Source: Anaerolineae bacterium
GTDB taxonomy: Bacteria > Chloroflexota > Anaerolineae > Aggregatilineales > Aggregatilineaceae
Direction of reading: 5' to 3'
NCBI GenBank assembly: GCA_016929355.1
Contig: JAFGJA010000652.1
Span: 1 to 32,666, forward strand
DNA length: 32,666 bases
The notes under the pieces were generated by a model. It did no database searches, was not told where the DNA came from, and worked only from the letters and a program-made list of their open reading frames with translations. Numbering within the stretch: the first letter of the stretch is position 1; each line of letters opens with the position of its first letter. Positions 17,405 through 25,710 of this stretch are shown here, piece by piece. The position numbers and the translations under genes were made by a program.

Positions 17405-18249
17405 GGCTTCTCAAGGGGATTTACCATCACCTACGCCACTTGTATATGTGGGCTAAATTGCATCCTCGCTTGGCATTGGCCCTCTGCACAATACTGTGTG
17501 CCATTTTCCTGATCGCGGGCTGGCTGTTAACGCGACCCGGCGCACTGCTTGGTCCCCAAGATGGCACATGGTATCGCTCGCAGATCAACAAAGATTTATA
17601 CGTGGGCCTCGATCCGAACTATCCACCGTTTACCGAATGGACGCCCGATCAGATCGAGGGCATCGAAGCGGACATTGCGCGCGAAATTGGAAATCGCCTG
17701 GGCGTCACCACGTCGATCCTGATCATGGGCTATGATGGGTTGTACGATTCGCTCTATACGGGCTACGTGGATATGATTATCTTCGGCTTATCTGCCGATC
17801 CCGCGTATGAAGAATGGGTCTACTACTCGCGCCCGTATTATGATGCGGGGCAAATTCTCGTCTCGCGCGTGGCTGCGCCAGTTGATAATATACGCGAATT
17901 GGATGGAAAAACCGTCGCGGTAGAATTGGCCTCGGCGGGCGATATTGCTGCGCAGCGTTGGGTACGCCGGTTGCACGCGCTGGATATTCAACGTCACCTG
18001 CTGCCGGATGAAGCCATGCACGCGGTCCAATTGGGTGAGGCGGACGCGGCCTTAGTGGATACGGTTAGCGCGCGCTTGTATCTCGCAGATCACGATGATT
18101 TGCGGCTGGCATCCAAAACCACCGTTGCAAACGGTTATGTGATCGCCATGCGTAAAGCGAATTTTCGGCTCAACGCAGAAGTAGATCAAGCGCTCGCGGA
18201 TATGATCGCCGATGGCACACTAGACGCGATCATTGCGCGCTGGTTGTAG
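17401..18249 (+). CDS. Membrane-anchored family-3 (amino-acid type) substrate-binding protein
   Basis: DLYVGLDPNYPPFTEWTPDQIEGIEADIAREIGNRLG...YDGLYDSLYTGYVDMIIFGLSADPAYEEWVYYSRPYYDAGQ; N-terminal TM. ATGA overlap with the previous gene. Confidence 0.82.
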   Translation: MRLLKGIYHHLRHLYMWAKLHPRLALALCTILCAIFLIAGWLLTRPGALLGPQDGTWYRSQINKDLYVGLDPNYPPFTEWTPDQIEGIEADIAREIGNRLGVTTSILIMGYDGLYDSLYTGYVDMIIFGLSADPAYEEWVYYSRPYYDAGQILVSRVAAPVDNIRELDGKTVAVELASAGDIAAQRWVRRLHALDIQRHLLPDEAMHAVQLGEADAALVDTVSARLYLADHDDLRLASKTTVANGYVIAMRKANFRLNAEVDQALADMIADGTLDAIIARWL

Positions 18250-18327
18250 CAGGTTTTACCTACCTTTGCCTTTCAAATCTGTGTAATCTGTGTTTATCTA
18301 TGTCCCATTTTTTAGAGGAATTTATCC

Positions 18328-18690
18328 ATGTACATCAAAAACGCGCAATCTGTCGAACCGCTCCACAGCGAACACGGCGAGATCGTCCACGAACTGATCG
18401 GCAATGCCGCCGGGGGGACCGCCACCTACAGTGTGGCCGAGATCGTGATCCCGCCGGGCAAAGCCGCCCTCAAGCATTACCACCCTGTCGTGGAGGAAAG
18501 TTACTACATCCTCACCGGAACAGGTCGCATGGTAATGGATGATAAGACAGTGACGCTCAAGCCCGGCGATGCGCTGCCGATTCTGCCGAATCAGGTCCAC
18601 CAGATTTTTAACGACGCAGAAACGAATCTGGTACTGCTGGCGGTTTGCGTGCCCGCGTGGACACCGGATAACAGCGTATATCTGGATTAA
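18328..18690 (+). CDS. Cupin-domain protein
   Basis: EIVIPPGKAALKHYHPVVEESYYILTGTGRMVMDDKTVTLKPGDALPILPNQVHQIFN: both cupin motifs. Confidence 0.88.
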   Translation: MYIKNAQSVEPLHSEHGEIVHELIGNAAGGTATYSVAEIVIPPGKAALKHYHPVVEESYYILTGTGRMVMDDKTVTLKPGDALPILPNQVHQIFNDAETNLVLLAVCVPAWTPDNSVYLD

Positions 18691-18704
18691 ATGATCGGAG
18701 CGCG

Positions 18705-20183
18705 TTAATCCCCATTGCCCGGACTGACGCGCTCTAACACATTATTCAACTGCCGCAGCACGTTATTCTGATTCATCCCAGCAACGACGCAGAGCAAGTA
18801 GGTGATCGCACGTTCGGCGGTGCTGCCCGCGTTATCCAGCAAATCTTCGTTGGCAATCGAGGCAATCAAAAACATGATCAGGCCCATCACCGCACCGAGC
18901 AAGGGATTCATCAGATACCACCCCACATGCACCGGGTCAAAATCGCGAAGCTTGGTCGTGTGGCGTTCCAATGTGAGATAGCCGGAAATCAACGCCCCGG
19001 TGATACCAAACAACATCGGGTTATACATCGCGGCGAATGCTTCCACGCCCACCGCGTCAGTGATGCCAACAAACAATTCCCGGAGGAGAAACAGCACCCC
19101 AACCGCGATGGCCCAACACGCATAATAGATCAACAGGCTAAAACGAAAATCATTAATCGCTTGATCGACTTTTTCTTCGCGTTTCATGTCAGCACGCACG
19201 CGAAAGACAATCGCGCGGGCATCGTCATAATTTTCCCGCGACGCCATTAATAATCCACTGGCCCGCAGCAGTTCGTTCATGTACACATCCGTCGAATCGC
19301 GATCACTGCGGACATTTTCGGCGAGTTCAGCTTGCAGGGTATCGATCTGCTGGTCCAATTTTCGAATCGCGTCATCGTCCACCAGCAAATGCAGCAGACT
19401 CGGATCAGCCGGTTCGGTTTCGTCAAATAATTCTTTCGCCGGTTGACGCTTGTATACCGGATCAAATGGCTCCGACAAACCAACAGGCGGCGGATCATCA
19501 ACAACCACCGCGCCTTCGGGCACAATCACGCCGCCTTCATGTTCGGCGCTGTCAAAATGCGGTTCGACCCACCAAATTTCTGGCTCACGCGGGATCAGTT
19601 CATCAACATCGGGATGCGGCTGGTAATTCTGGGCCGCTTTTTCCGCGAGGATTTCAGCAGCGCGTTCGGGGAGAGGAATCGAATCCTTTCGCGTGCGCCG
19701 TGAGGGTAAAACAACCGGTTCCCCTTGCCCATCTTCGACCAGAGTTACATCTACTGTACCCTCTGCCGCGTCAAAATCGTCATCCAACAGGGCCGCGATC
19801 ACCGCATCATCTAACCGATCATCATCAGCGGCATCTTGCCACCACTCCGGCACATCATCGGCTAAATCTTCGGCGGGAACCAGCACATCCGGCTTTGGCA
19901 GGGGAATATCCGGGGATGAGTCGGGGAAATCGAGCAGGGCGGCAGTTTCTTCCGGCGTGAGCGGCAAGGCATCCGGTTGAATGGTTTCCGGTTGATCGGC
20001 CTCATGCGTGATCTGATCGGGATTGACCAACTCATCATCAATTAAATCGGCTTGTTGGCCGAGCAAAATCTCGCGCCCTCGACCCCGTAATGACGCTCTA
20101 GGGCGCTCAGTGGATTCTATCGGTTGTTCGTGTTGATCGACGGGAGGATCAACCTGCGGATCATCGTGTTTATTTGCGGCCAC
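18705..20183 (-). CDS. Acidic membrane protein with coiled coil and C-terminal TM domain, coupled to ParA
   Basis: 492 aa; about 270 residues rich in D/E/P, coiled-coil-like DDDAIRKLDQQIDTLQAELAENV, then several TM segments; overlaps parA-like stop by 14 nt. Confidence 0.7.
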   Translation of the reverse strand: MAANKHDDPQVDPPVDQHEQPIESTERPRASLRGRGREILLGQQADLIDDELVNPDQITHEADQPETIQPDALPLTPEETAALLDFPDSSPDIPLPKPDVLVPAEDLADDVPEWWQDAADDDRLDDAVIAALLDDDFDAAEGTVDVTLVEDGQGEPVVLPSRRTRKDSIPLPERAAEILAEKAAQNYQPHPDVDELIPREPEIWWVEPHFDSAEHEGGVIVPEGAVVVDDPPPVGLSEPFDPVYKRQPAKELFDETEPADPSLLHLLVDDDAIRKLDQQIDTLQAELAENVRSDRDSTDVYMNELLRASGLLMASRENYDDARAIVFRVRADMKREEKVDQAINDFRFSLLIYYACWAIAVGVLFLLRELFVGITDAVGVEAFAAMYNPMLFGITGALISGYLTLERHTTKLRDFDPVHVGWYLMNPLLGAVMGLIMFLIASIANEDLLDNAGSTAERAITYLLCVVAGMNQNNVLRQLNNVLERVSPGNGD

Positions 20184-20934
20184 CTACGACCTCCTCAGCC
20201 AATGCCCGGTAGCCCTGTGCGATAGGGTGTCGGGGCAAATATTCAAGGACAGACATCCCGGCGACGGGCGCTTCTGCAACTACATCATCATAATGAATCA
20301 AGGTTTTAAACATTTTAGGACCAAAAACCGCGCGCAGTTCATCCACCACTTCTTGCGCGTGCTGCGAATCGGGCCGGTACATCGTGCCAAACAATCCTCC
20401 CAGGCGCAGCGAGGCGTTCATGCTGTTCTTGATGCGCACAATCGTATCCATCAGCGCCCGCACACCGCGCATCGCCAGAAATTGACACTGCACCGGGACC
20501 AAAACTTCATGCGCTGCGACCAATCCATTAGCGGTTAAAATACCCAGACCGGGCGCTGTATCAATGAAGATAAAATCAAACGGAATCCGGCTGCGTTGTA
20601 AGGCATGGTTTAAACGATGAACGCGATCTGAGGCATTAGCCAGGCGAATTTCCGCCGCCGCCAGATCGATGCTCGCCGGGACCAGCGCCATATTTTTCCG
20701 TACCGGGCGAATCACACGCGCCAACGACACATGGTTGTACATCAACAGCGAAAACGCGCTGCGCCGGATATCATACGAATCGACTCCAAACGCCGCCGTT
20801 AGCCCGCCCTGCGGATCGAGATCGACCAGCAACACGCGCGCGCCGCGTTCGGCTAAGGCTGCGCCGAGATTCATCACCGAGGTTGATTTGCCAACGCCAC
20901 CTTTTTGATTGGCGATTACGAACGTTCGCGTCAT
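20170..20934 (-). CDS. ParA/Soj/MinD-family ATPase
   Basis: MTRTFVIANQKGGVGKSTSVMNLGAALAERGARVLLVDLDPQGGLTAAFG: deviant Walker A KGGVGKST; FIFIDTAPGLGILTANGL. Confidence 0.92.
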   Translation of the reverse strand: MTRTFVIANQKGGVGKSTSVMNLGAALAERGARVLLVDLDPQGGLTAAFGVDSYDIRRSAFSLLMYNHVSLARVIRPVRKNMALVPASIDLAAAEIRLANASDRVHRLNHALQRSRIPFDFIFIDTAPGLGILTANGLVAAHEVLVPVQCQFLAMRGVRALMDTIVRIKNSMNASLRLGGLFGTMYRPDSQHAQEVVDELRAVFGPKMFKTLIHYDDVVAEAPVAGMSVLEYLPRHPIAQGYRALAEEVVGGRK

Positions 20935-21008
20935 GGACCTGATTCCTGTTGAGATAAGTGCTGCGTGTCATTATAGCATAGGCAGCACAGGAGAAATAAC
21001 AGAGGCAG

Positions 21009-21047
21009 AAAAAAATGGGGCGGTTGTGGAAATTCAACACGCCCCAT
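21009..21047 (-). terminator. Intrinsic terminator of the feo operon
   Basis: Minus strand ATGGGGCGTGTTG-AATTTCCA-CAACCGCCCCAT followed by TTTTTT. Confidence 0.75.
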
Positions 21048-21070
21048 GCACAACTTTCGTGTGAGGGAAA

Positions 21071-22498
21071 TCAGACCCAACCGAATGTACGCGCAATGGT
21101 CGCCGTGATCAGCGTAATCCCAATCCCCATCACAACGGGCATCAACGTGGCAACGGCGGTCCATTTCAGGCTCTTGGTTTCATTGTAGATCGTCAGGATC
21201 GTGGTGCTGCACGGATTATGCAGCAGGCTGAACAGCAGCAAATTGATCGCGGTGAGCGTTGTCCAGCCGCCCACGTGCAAAATTTCGCGGATCGCGTTAT
21301 TCGAGTCCAATTCGAACATAACACCCGCGCCCTCCCCCACGTCGGAAAGCCCTGCCGTGAGAACGGTCAGCATCAGCACGGTGGGGATCACGATTTCGTT
21401 GGCGGGAATGGCGACGATATACGCCACCAGGATCACCCCGTTCAGGCCGATCAGCCAACCAAACCCATCCAGAAATGTGACCATCTGCTCCGCAATGCTT
21501 TCGCCGCCAATGATCACGTTCGAACTGGTCCAGATCACAATCCCGGCGGGAACAGCCATCGTCACCGCGCGCCAGAGGACAATCAAGGTCCGGTCAATCA
21601 TGGATGTGTAAATCGTCTGCCAGATGCGCGGCGGGCGGTATGGCGGCAGTTCCAGGCTAAAGACCGAGGCTTCACCCTTGAGCATAGTCCGCGAAAGGAA
21701 CCACGAGGATGCAAATGTGATCAGCACCCCCAACACGGCAATCCCAACAACGGCCAACGCCGATACAAATCCGGCCAAAGCTGCGGGGACTGCGCCGCCG
21801 ATGAAAATAGTCGAAACCATGATCAGCGTCGGCCAGCGCCCGTTACAGATGGCAAAATTGTTGGTGATGATGGCGATCAAACGCTCGCGCGGGCTGTCGA
21901 TCACGCGCGTCGCGACGACGCCTGCCGCATTACACCCGAACCCCATTGTCATTGAGAGCGCCTGCTTACCATGCGCGCCCGCTTTGCTGAACAGACGATC
22001 CAGGTTGAACGCGACACGCGGCAAATAACCGAAATCTTCGAGCAGCGTAAACAACGGGAAAAAGATCGCCATCGGCGGCAGCATGACAGAAACGACCCAC
22101 GCCGCCGCTAAATATGCGCCATCAAACAACACGCCGCTCAACCACCAGGGAAAATGCAGCATGTCACCCAGATCGAGCAGCGCGGGATGCACCGTATCCA
22201 GCAGCAGTGATGCCAACAACGCTGAGGGCACGTTCGCGCCCTGGATCGTCAGCCAGAACACCAGCGTCAGCAGCGCGATCATGATCGGGAAACCAAACAT
22301 CCGGCTGGTAACGAGGTGATCAATGGTCCGGTCCAGATCAAACCGGCGGCGTTGATCGGGGCGCGTAACGGCGCGATCTGCGATTTGCGCGGCGTCCGTA
22401 TAGAGCGCTTCGGCCAACGCATCATGAAAATTTTCACCTACTTCCTGGCGTAATGCGCTGGCGCTATCCAGCAGTTTGGCAGTGGTGTCAGCACTCAT
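21071..22498 (-). CDS. feoB: FeoB membrane (channel) domain encoded separately
   Basis: 475 aa; [26 protein letters not shown]..., [42 protein letters not shown]. No GTPase domain in this ORF. Confidence 0.88.
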   Translation of the reverse strand: MSADTTAKLLDSASALRQEVGENFHDALAEALYTDAAQIADRAVTRPDQRRRFDLDRTIDHLVTSRMFGFPIMIALLTLVFWLTIQGANVPSALLASLLLDTVHPALLDLGDMLHFPWWLSGVLFDGAYLAAAWVVSVMLPPMAIFFPLFTLLEDFGYLPRVAFNLDRLFSKAGAHGKQALSMTMGFGCNAAGVVATRVIDSPRERLIAIITNNFAICNGRWPTLIMVSTIFIGGAVPAALAGFVSALAVVGIAVLGVLITFASSWFLSRTMLKGEASVFSLELPPYRPPRIWQTIYTSMIDRTLIVLWRAVTMAVPAGIVIWTSSNVIIGGESIAEQMVTFLDGFGWLIGLNGVILVAYIVAIPANEIVIPTVLMLTVLTAGLSDVGEGAGVMFELDSNNAIREILHVGGWTTLTAINLLLFSLLHNPCSTTILTIYNETKSLKWTAVATLMPVVMGIGITLITATIARTFGWV

Positions 22499-23346
22499 GC
22501 GGACACCTCCGCAATCAGCAAGTTATCGGGGATCGCGGTATCACTGCCATCCCGCGAAAGATCGCCCAGACTGCCATCGCGGATCGCTTGCTCGATCTGT
22601 GCATCATCATCCAGCAAACGCAGCGCTACCCAACGCACATTCGGCAAACCGGGAAATTCTGCTTCGATCTGCGTAACGAGTTGATCCACTGCACGATCAA
22701 GCGCCTGATGGTGAGTCGTGCGAATACGATGCGGGCGCGACTGAATCTCACCAACGGCCACATCATGCACCACCTGCAACAGTTCCTTAACGCCTTCATT
22801 ACGCCGCGCAACCATTGGTACAATCGGCACACCCAGATCGCGCGCTAACCGGCGCGGATCAACTTGCAAGCCGTGTCGTTCAGCTTCGTCCATCAAGTTC
22901 AGCGCAACCACCGCTTTATCGGTGATTTCCAAGACCTGCAAGACTAGATTCAGGTTGCGTTCGAGCCGCGTGGCATCAACCACAATTACCGTTACGTCCG
23001 GCTGCCCGAACAGAATAAAATCGCGCGCAATTTCCTCGTCTACGCTGGCCGCCAGCAAGGAATAAGTCCCTGGCAAATCCACCAGTTTGTAGCGTTCGTC
23101 GCCATACTGAAAGCCGCCTTCAGCCCGCGCAACGGTTTTTCCCGGCCAGTTACCTGTGTGCTGCCGGAGACCGGTCAGCGCATTAAAGACCGTGCTTTTG
23201 CCTGTATTGGGATTGCCCGCCAGCGCGATCACATAATCCCAGTTATCCATTTTCACACCCAACCGCTCCAGATGGCGGTTCATCGGGCAGGTTTCACAAG
23301 CGGCATGAGCATTCAGAGGTTTTGTGGTAGGGATGGTTACGGTCAT
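22495..23346 (-). CDS. feoB: FeoB GTPase domain encoded separately
   Basis: 283 aa; G1 [21 protein letters not shown] (G4), plus GDI-like C-terminus. N-terminal CETCP motif. Stops before any TM helix. Confidence 0.88.
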   Translation of the reverse strand: MTVTIPTTKPLNAHAACETCPMNRHLERLGVKMDNWDYVIALAGNPNTGKSTVFNALTGLRQHTGNWPGKTVARAEGGFQYGDERYKLVDLPGTYSLLAASVDEEIARDFILFGQPDVTVIVVDATRLERNLNLVLQVLEITDKAVVALNLMDEAERHGLQVDPRRLARDLGVPIVPMVARRNEGVKELLQVVHDVAVGEIQSRPHRIRTTHHQALDRAVDQLVTQIEAEFPGLPNVRWVALRLLDDDAQIEQAIRDGSLGDLSRDGSDTAIPDNLLIAEVSA

Positions 23347-23627
23347 GATGTTTCCTCGGTTGTTGTCTTAGCTGTAGTTTTATCAATCAGGATCAATTGC
23401 GCCTGCTCACGGCGCAACGCCACCAGCGTGTCCCGGACCCGGTATGCTACCGGATCACCCAGTGGGCTGTTCATTTCTACGCTGATGGTTGTACCGGGAA
23501 TAATACCCAGGTCCATCATGCGACGGCGCTCCGGCCCCTGGCTGTGCAGCGCGCTGACTGTACCCGTTTCACCAGGGTGCAAATCAGCCAACGTATGCGC
23601 CGTGTTGGTATCATTTTGACTCATCAT
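23343..23627 (-). CDS. feoA: FeoA-domain protein
   Basis: TLADLHPGETGTVSALHSQGPERRRMMDLGIIPGTTISVEMNSPLGDPVAYRVRDTLVALRREQAQLI. Confidence 0.88.
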   Translation of the reverse strand: MMSQNDTNTAHTLADLHPGETGTVSALHSQGPERRRMMDLGIIPGTTISVEMNSPLGDPVAYRVRDTLVALRREQAQLILIDKTTAKTTTEETS

Positions 23628-23697
23628 TATCTCAATTTCGGTTAGTGTCGTATTTCACATTCAAAGAATCGAAATTCAACCACTGAGTATATCTTAG

Positions 23698-23726
23698 AAT
23701 ATAATTTAGGTTAGCCAAAATGTCAA
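23698..23726 (-). promoter_or_regulatory. feo operon promoter with DtxR/IdeR-like half-site in the spacer
   Basis: Minus strand TTGACA-TTTTGGCTAACCTAAAT-TATATT (17 nt spacer); spacer contains GGCTAACCTAA, identical to one half of the classic TTAGGTTAGCCTAACCTAA box. Confidence 0.7.
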
Positions 23727-23820
23727 ATGATTAATTCATGAAAATTTGTACAGCTTCAGAAATTGTATCTGTTCAAAGCCACTATCTCTGCCCCATGCAG
23801 AATCGGAATAGGGAACGGAT

Positions 23821-24065
23821 TTAGCCGCCCCCTGGCTTGGGTATCAGCGTGTGCTTGACCGGACTGGGTTGATACACGCCCCCATCCAGTCTCGCACGGA
23901 TACTCGGCCAATGCGCGCGTAATGGTCCGCCAACTCGTCGGTGGTCATGCCATCTATCCCCGTCGCACCCTTGTTGCTTTCTACTCGCGCCAGGGCTTTG
24001 AGCAGGTTTTCTCGACTGAAAATCCGTTCCCATTGTCCTTCGTGTTGAGTGCGTTTATCTTCCAT
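23821..24065 (-). pseudogene. Truncated, frameshifted group II intron reverse transcriptase N-terminus
   Basis: MEDKRTQHEGQWERIFSRENLLKALARVESNKGATGIDGMTTDELADHYARI... then GVYQPSPVKHTLIPKPGGG in another frame; ends at GGG where intact RTs continue VRPLGIPT. Confidence 0.85.
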
Positions 24066-24516
24066 TTGACCCGATAACGGCCTCTCGCCCCTAAATGGTT
24101 ATCTCCGGCCTTCAGCCTTCCCTCTCCTTCTGATGCTGCCCTTCGCCCTGTAAGCGGCTTTCATCGCTCGCCCTGGATGGTCGTTACGCCATCGACTACT
24201 TCGACCTCGGCTGACTTCTGCGTCAAAAAAAACAAAAACGCAGACCTCCCCGGATAAGGTACGATAACTTTCCCCTAAGCCCTGCCATGTCTACATCGAG
24301 CTGCTTTGGTCCTTTTCGGGCGTCACTGTCTGTTGCCAACTTACCCCACGCTCCATGCCTGCTACGCGATTCTTGTTCATCAGGTCCAGGGTTTGCCTCC
24401 GGCTTCCTCTCCACGTCCGCTCGCGCGCAACGCAGTTGCCTTCGGCCAGTAGTTCGTCGGACCAACGTCCACAGCGATCTTCCACCGCCTGGTTATCGCC
24501 CATGCCGGGCGTACAC
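23821..24516 (-). mobile_element. Group II intron remnant (class C-like), 3' truncated
   Basis: 5' end GTGTACGCCCGGCATGGGCG, internal GAGGAAGCCGGAGGCAAACCCTGGACCTGATGAACAAGAATCGC; RT fragment; no recognisable domain V downstream. Confidence 0.78.
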
Positions 24517-24520
24517 CAAA

Positions 24521-24551
24521 TAGGGAGCAGTTCTTGACGAACTGCCCCCTA
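24521..24551 (-). terminator. Terminator-like hairpin directly before the intron 5' end
   Basis: Minus strand TAGGGGGCAGTTC-GTCAA-GAACTGCTCCCTA then TTTG|GTGTAC. Confidence 0.65.
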
Positions 24552-24554
24552 CGG

Positions 24555-24591
24555 CGGGCGTATGGGACAAACCTCTGTTCGCATACGCCCG
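24555..24591 (-). terminator. Second hairpin downstream of the Fe-type ABC operon
   Basis: CGGGCGTATG ... CATACGCCCG, 10 bp perfect inverted repeat with 17 nt loop; no clear U-tract. Confidence 0.5.
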
Positions 24592-24620
24592 TACAGAATT
24601 CAGGTTTTCGGCAGGACGGC

Positions 24621-25709
24621 CTACTGAGCCAGTAAATGGACCGTTTCGGCCACGAACGAAATGCCGACCATCTGATCTTCGCGGAAAATTTGCTCCGTGC
24701 TTGGGTCGCTTTCGACCACGACTAATTCCTGACCATCTACATCCACGATGTACTCGCTGGATGCCCCCAGATACATCGCCTGTTTAACCACCGCCTGCGG
24801 CAGATTGGGATCGCTTTTGAGCAGCAGCGCTTCAGGCCGCAGCACCGCCGTCAGTTGATCGCCAACCGCCGGGGCAAATTTGGCACGCGCGGTCACTTTA
24901 TGCCCCAACAGGGTCATGGTGACTTGCTCATCGGTCACTGCTTCAACCGTAGCCGGGAGGAAATTCGCGCGTCCGATGAAGTCGGCCACAAAACGCGACA
25001 CGGGCCGCCGGTAGATTTCTTCGGGCGAATCAATCTGTTCGATCTGGCCCTCATTCATGATCACGACGCGATCCGAGAGCGCCATCGCTTCGACCTGATC
25101 ATGCGTCACATACACGCTGGTGATGTTCAGGCGGCGCTGGATGTTACGAATCTCGCTGCGCATCTGCACGCGCAGTTTTGCATCCAGGTTCGAAAGCGGT
25201 TCATCAAAGAGCAGCACGCGCGGCTCAACCACCAACGAACGCGCCAGCGCCACGCGCTGCTGCTGCCCGCCGGAAAGTTCATTCGGACGGCGTTCACCTA
25301 AATTGTGCAACCCCATCAGGTCCAGCACCTTGTCAACGCGCGCTTTGATTTCACTGCGCGAAACGTGCTGAATCCGCAAGCCGTAAGCGATGTTATTGAA
25401 AACGGTCATGTGCGGGAACAGCGCGTAACTCTGAAACACCATCGCCATATCGCGCTTGTTCGGCGGGCGGTGCGATATATCCTGCCCATCGAGCAAAATC
25501 CGCCCGGCGGAAGGCATCTCAAAACCAGAGATCAGGCGCAGTGTGGTAGTTTTGCCACAACCGGACGGACCAAGCAGCGTTAAAAACTCGCCCTCGTGGA
25601 TCGTCAGCGACACATTATCCACCGCGCGCACTTCGCCCTGCCCATCGCGCTGCGGGAAAATTTTTGAGACATTTTCCAACACTAACGTACCGACTTGTTC
25701 GTTTGCCAT
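24621..25709 (-). CDS. ABC transporter ATP-binding protein (Fbp/Pot-type, TOBE domain)
   Basis: GPSGCGKTTTLRLISGFE, LSGGQQQRVALARSLVVEPRVLLFDEPLSNLDAKLRVQMR; C-terminal TOBE-like region. Confidence 0.93.
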   Translation of the reverse strand: MANEQVGTLVLENVSKIFPQRDGQGEVRAVDNVSLTIHEGEFLTLLGPSGCGKTTTLRLISGFEMPSAGRILLDGQDISHRPPNKRDMAMVFQSYALFPHMTVFNNIAYGLRIQHVSRSEIKARVDKVLDLMGLHNLGERRPNELSGGQQQRVALARSLVVEPRVLLFDEPLSNLDAKLRVQMRSEIRNIQRRLNITSVYVTHDQVEAMALSDRVVIMNEGQIEQIDSPEEIYRRPVSRFVADFIGRANFLPATVEAVTDEQVTMTLLGHKVTARAKFAPAVGDQLTAVLRPEALLLKSDPNLPQAVVKQAMYLGASSEYIVDVDGQELVVVESDPSTEQIFREDQMVGISFVAETVHLLAQ

Positions 25710-25710
25710 A

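Noticed and set aside
24223-24537. Several 60-80 aa ORFs on both strands
   Set aside because: They lie in the structured 5' RNA domain of the group II intron remnant; coding is not expected.
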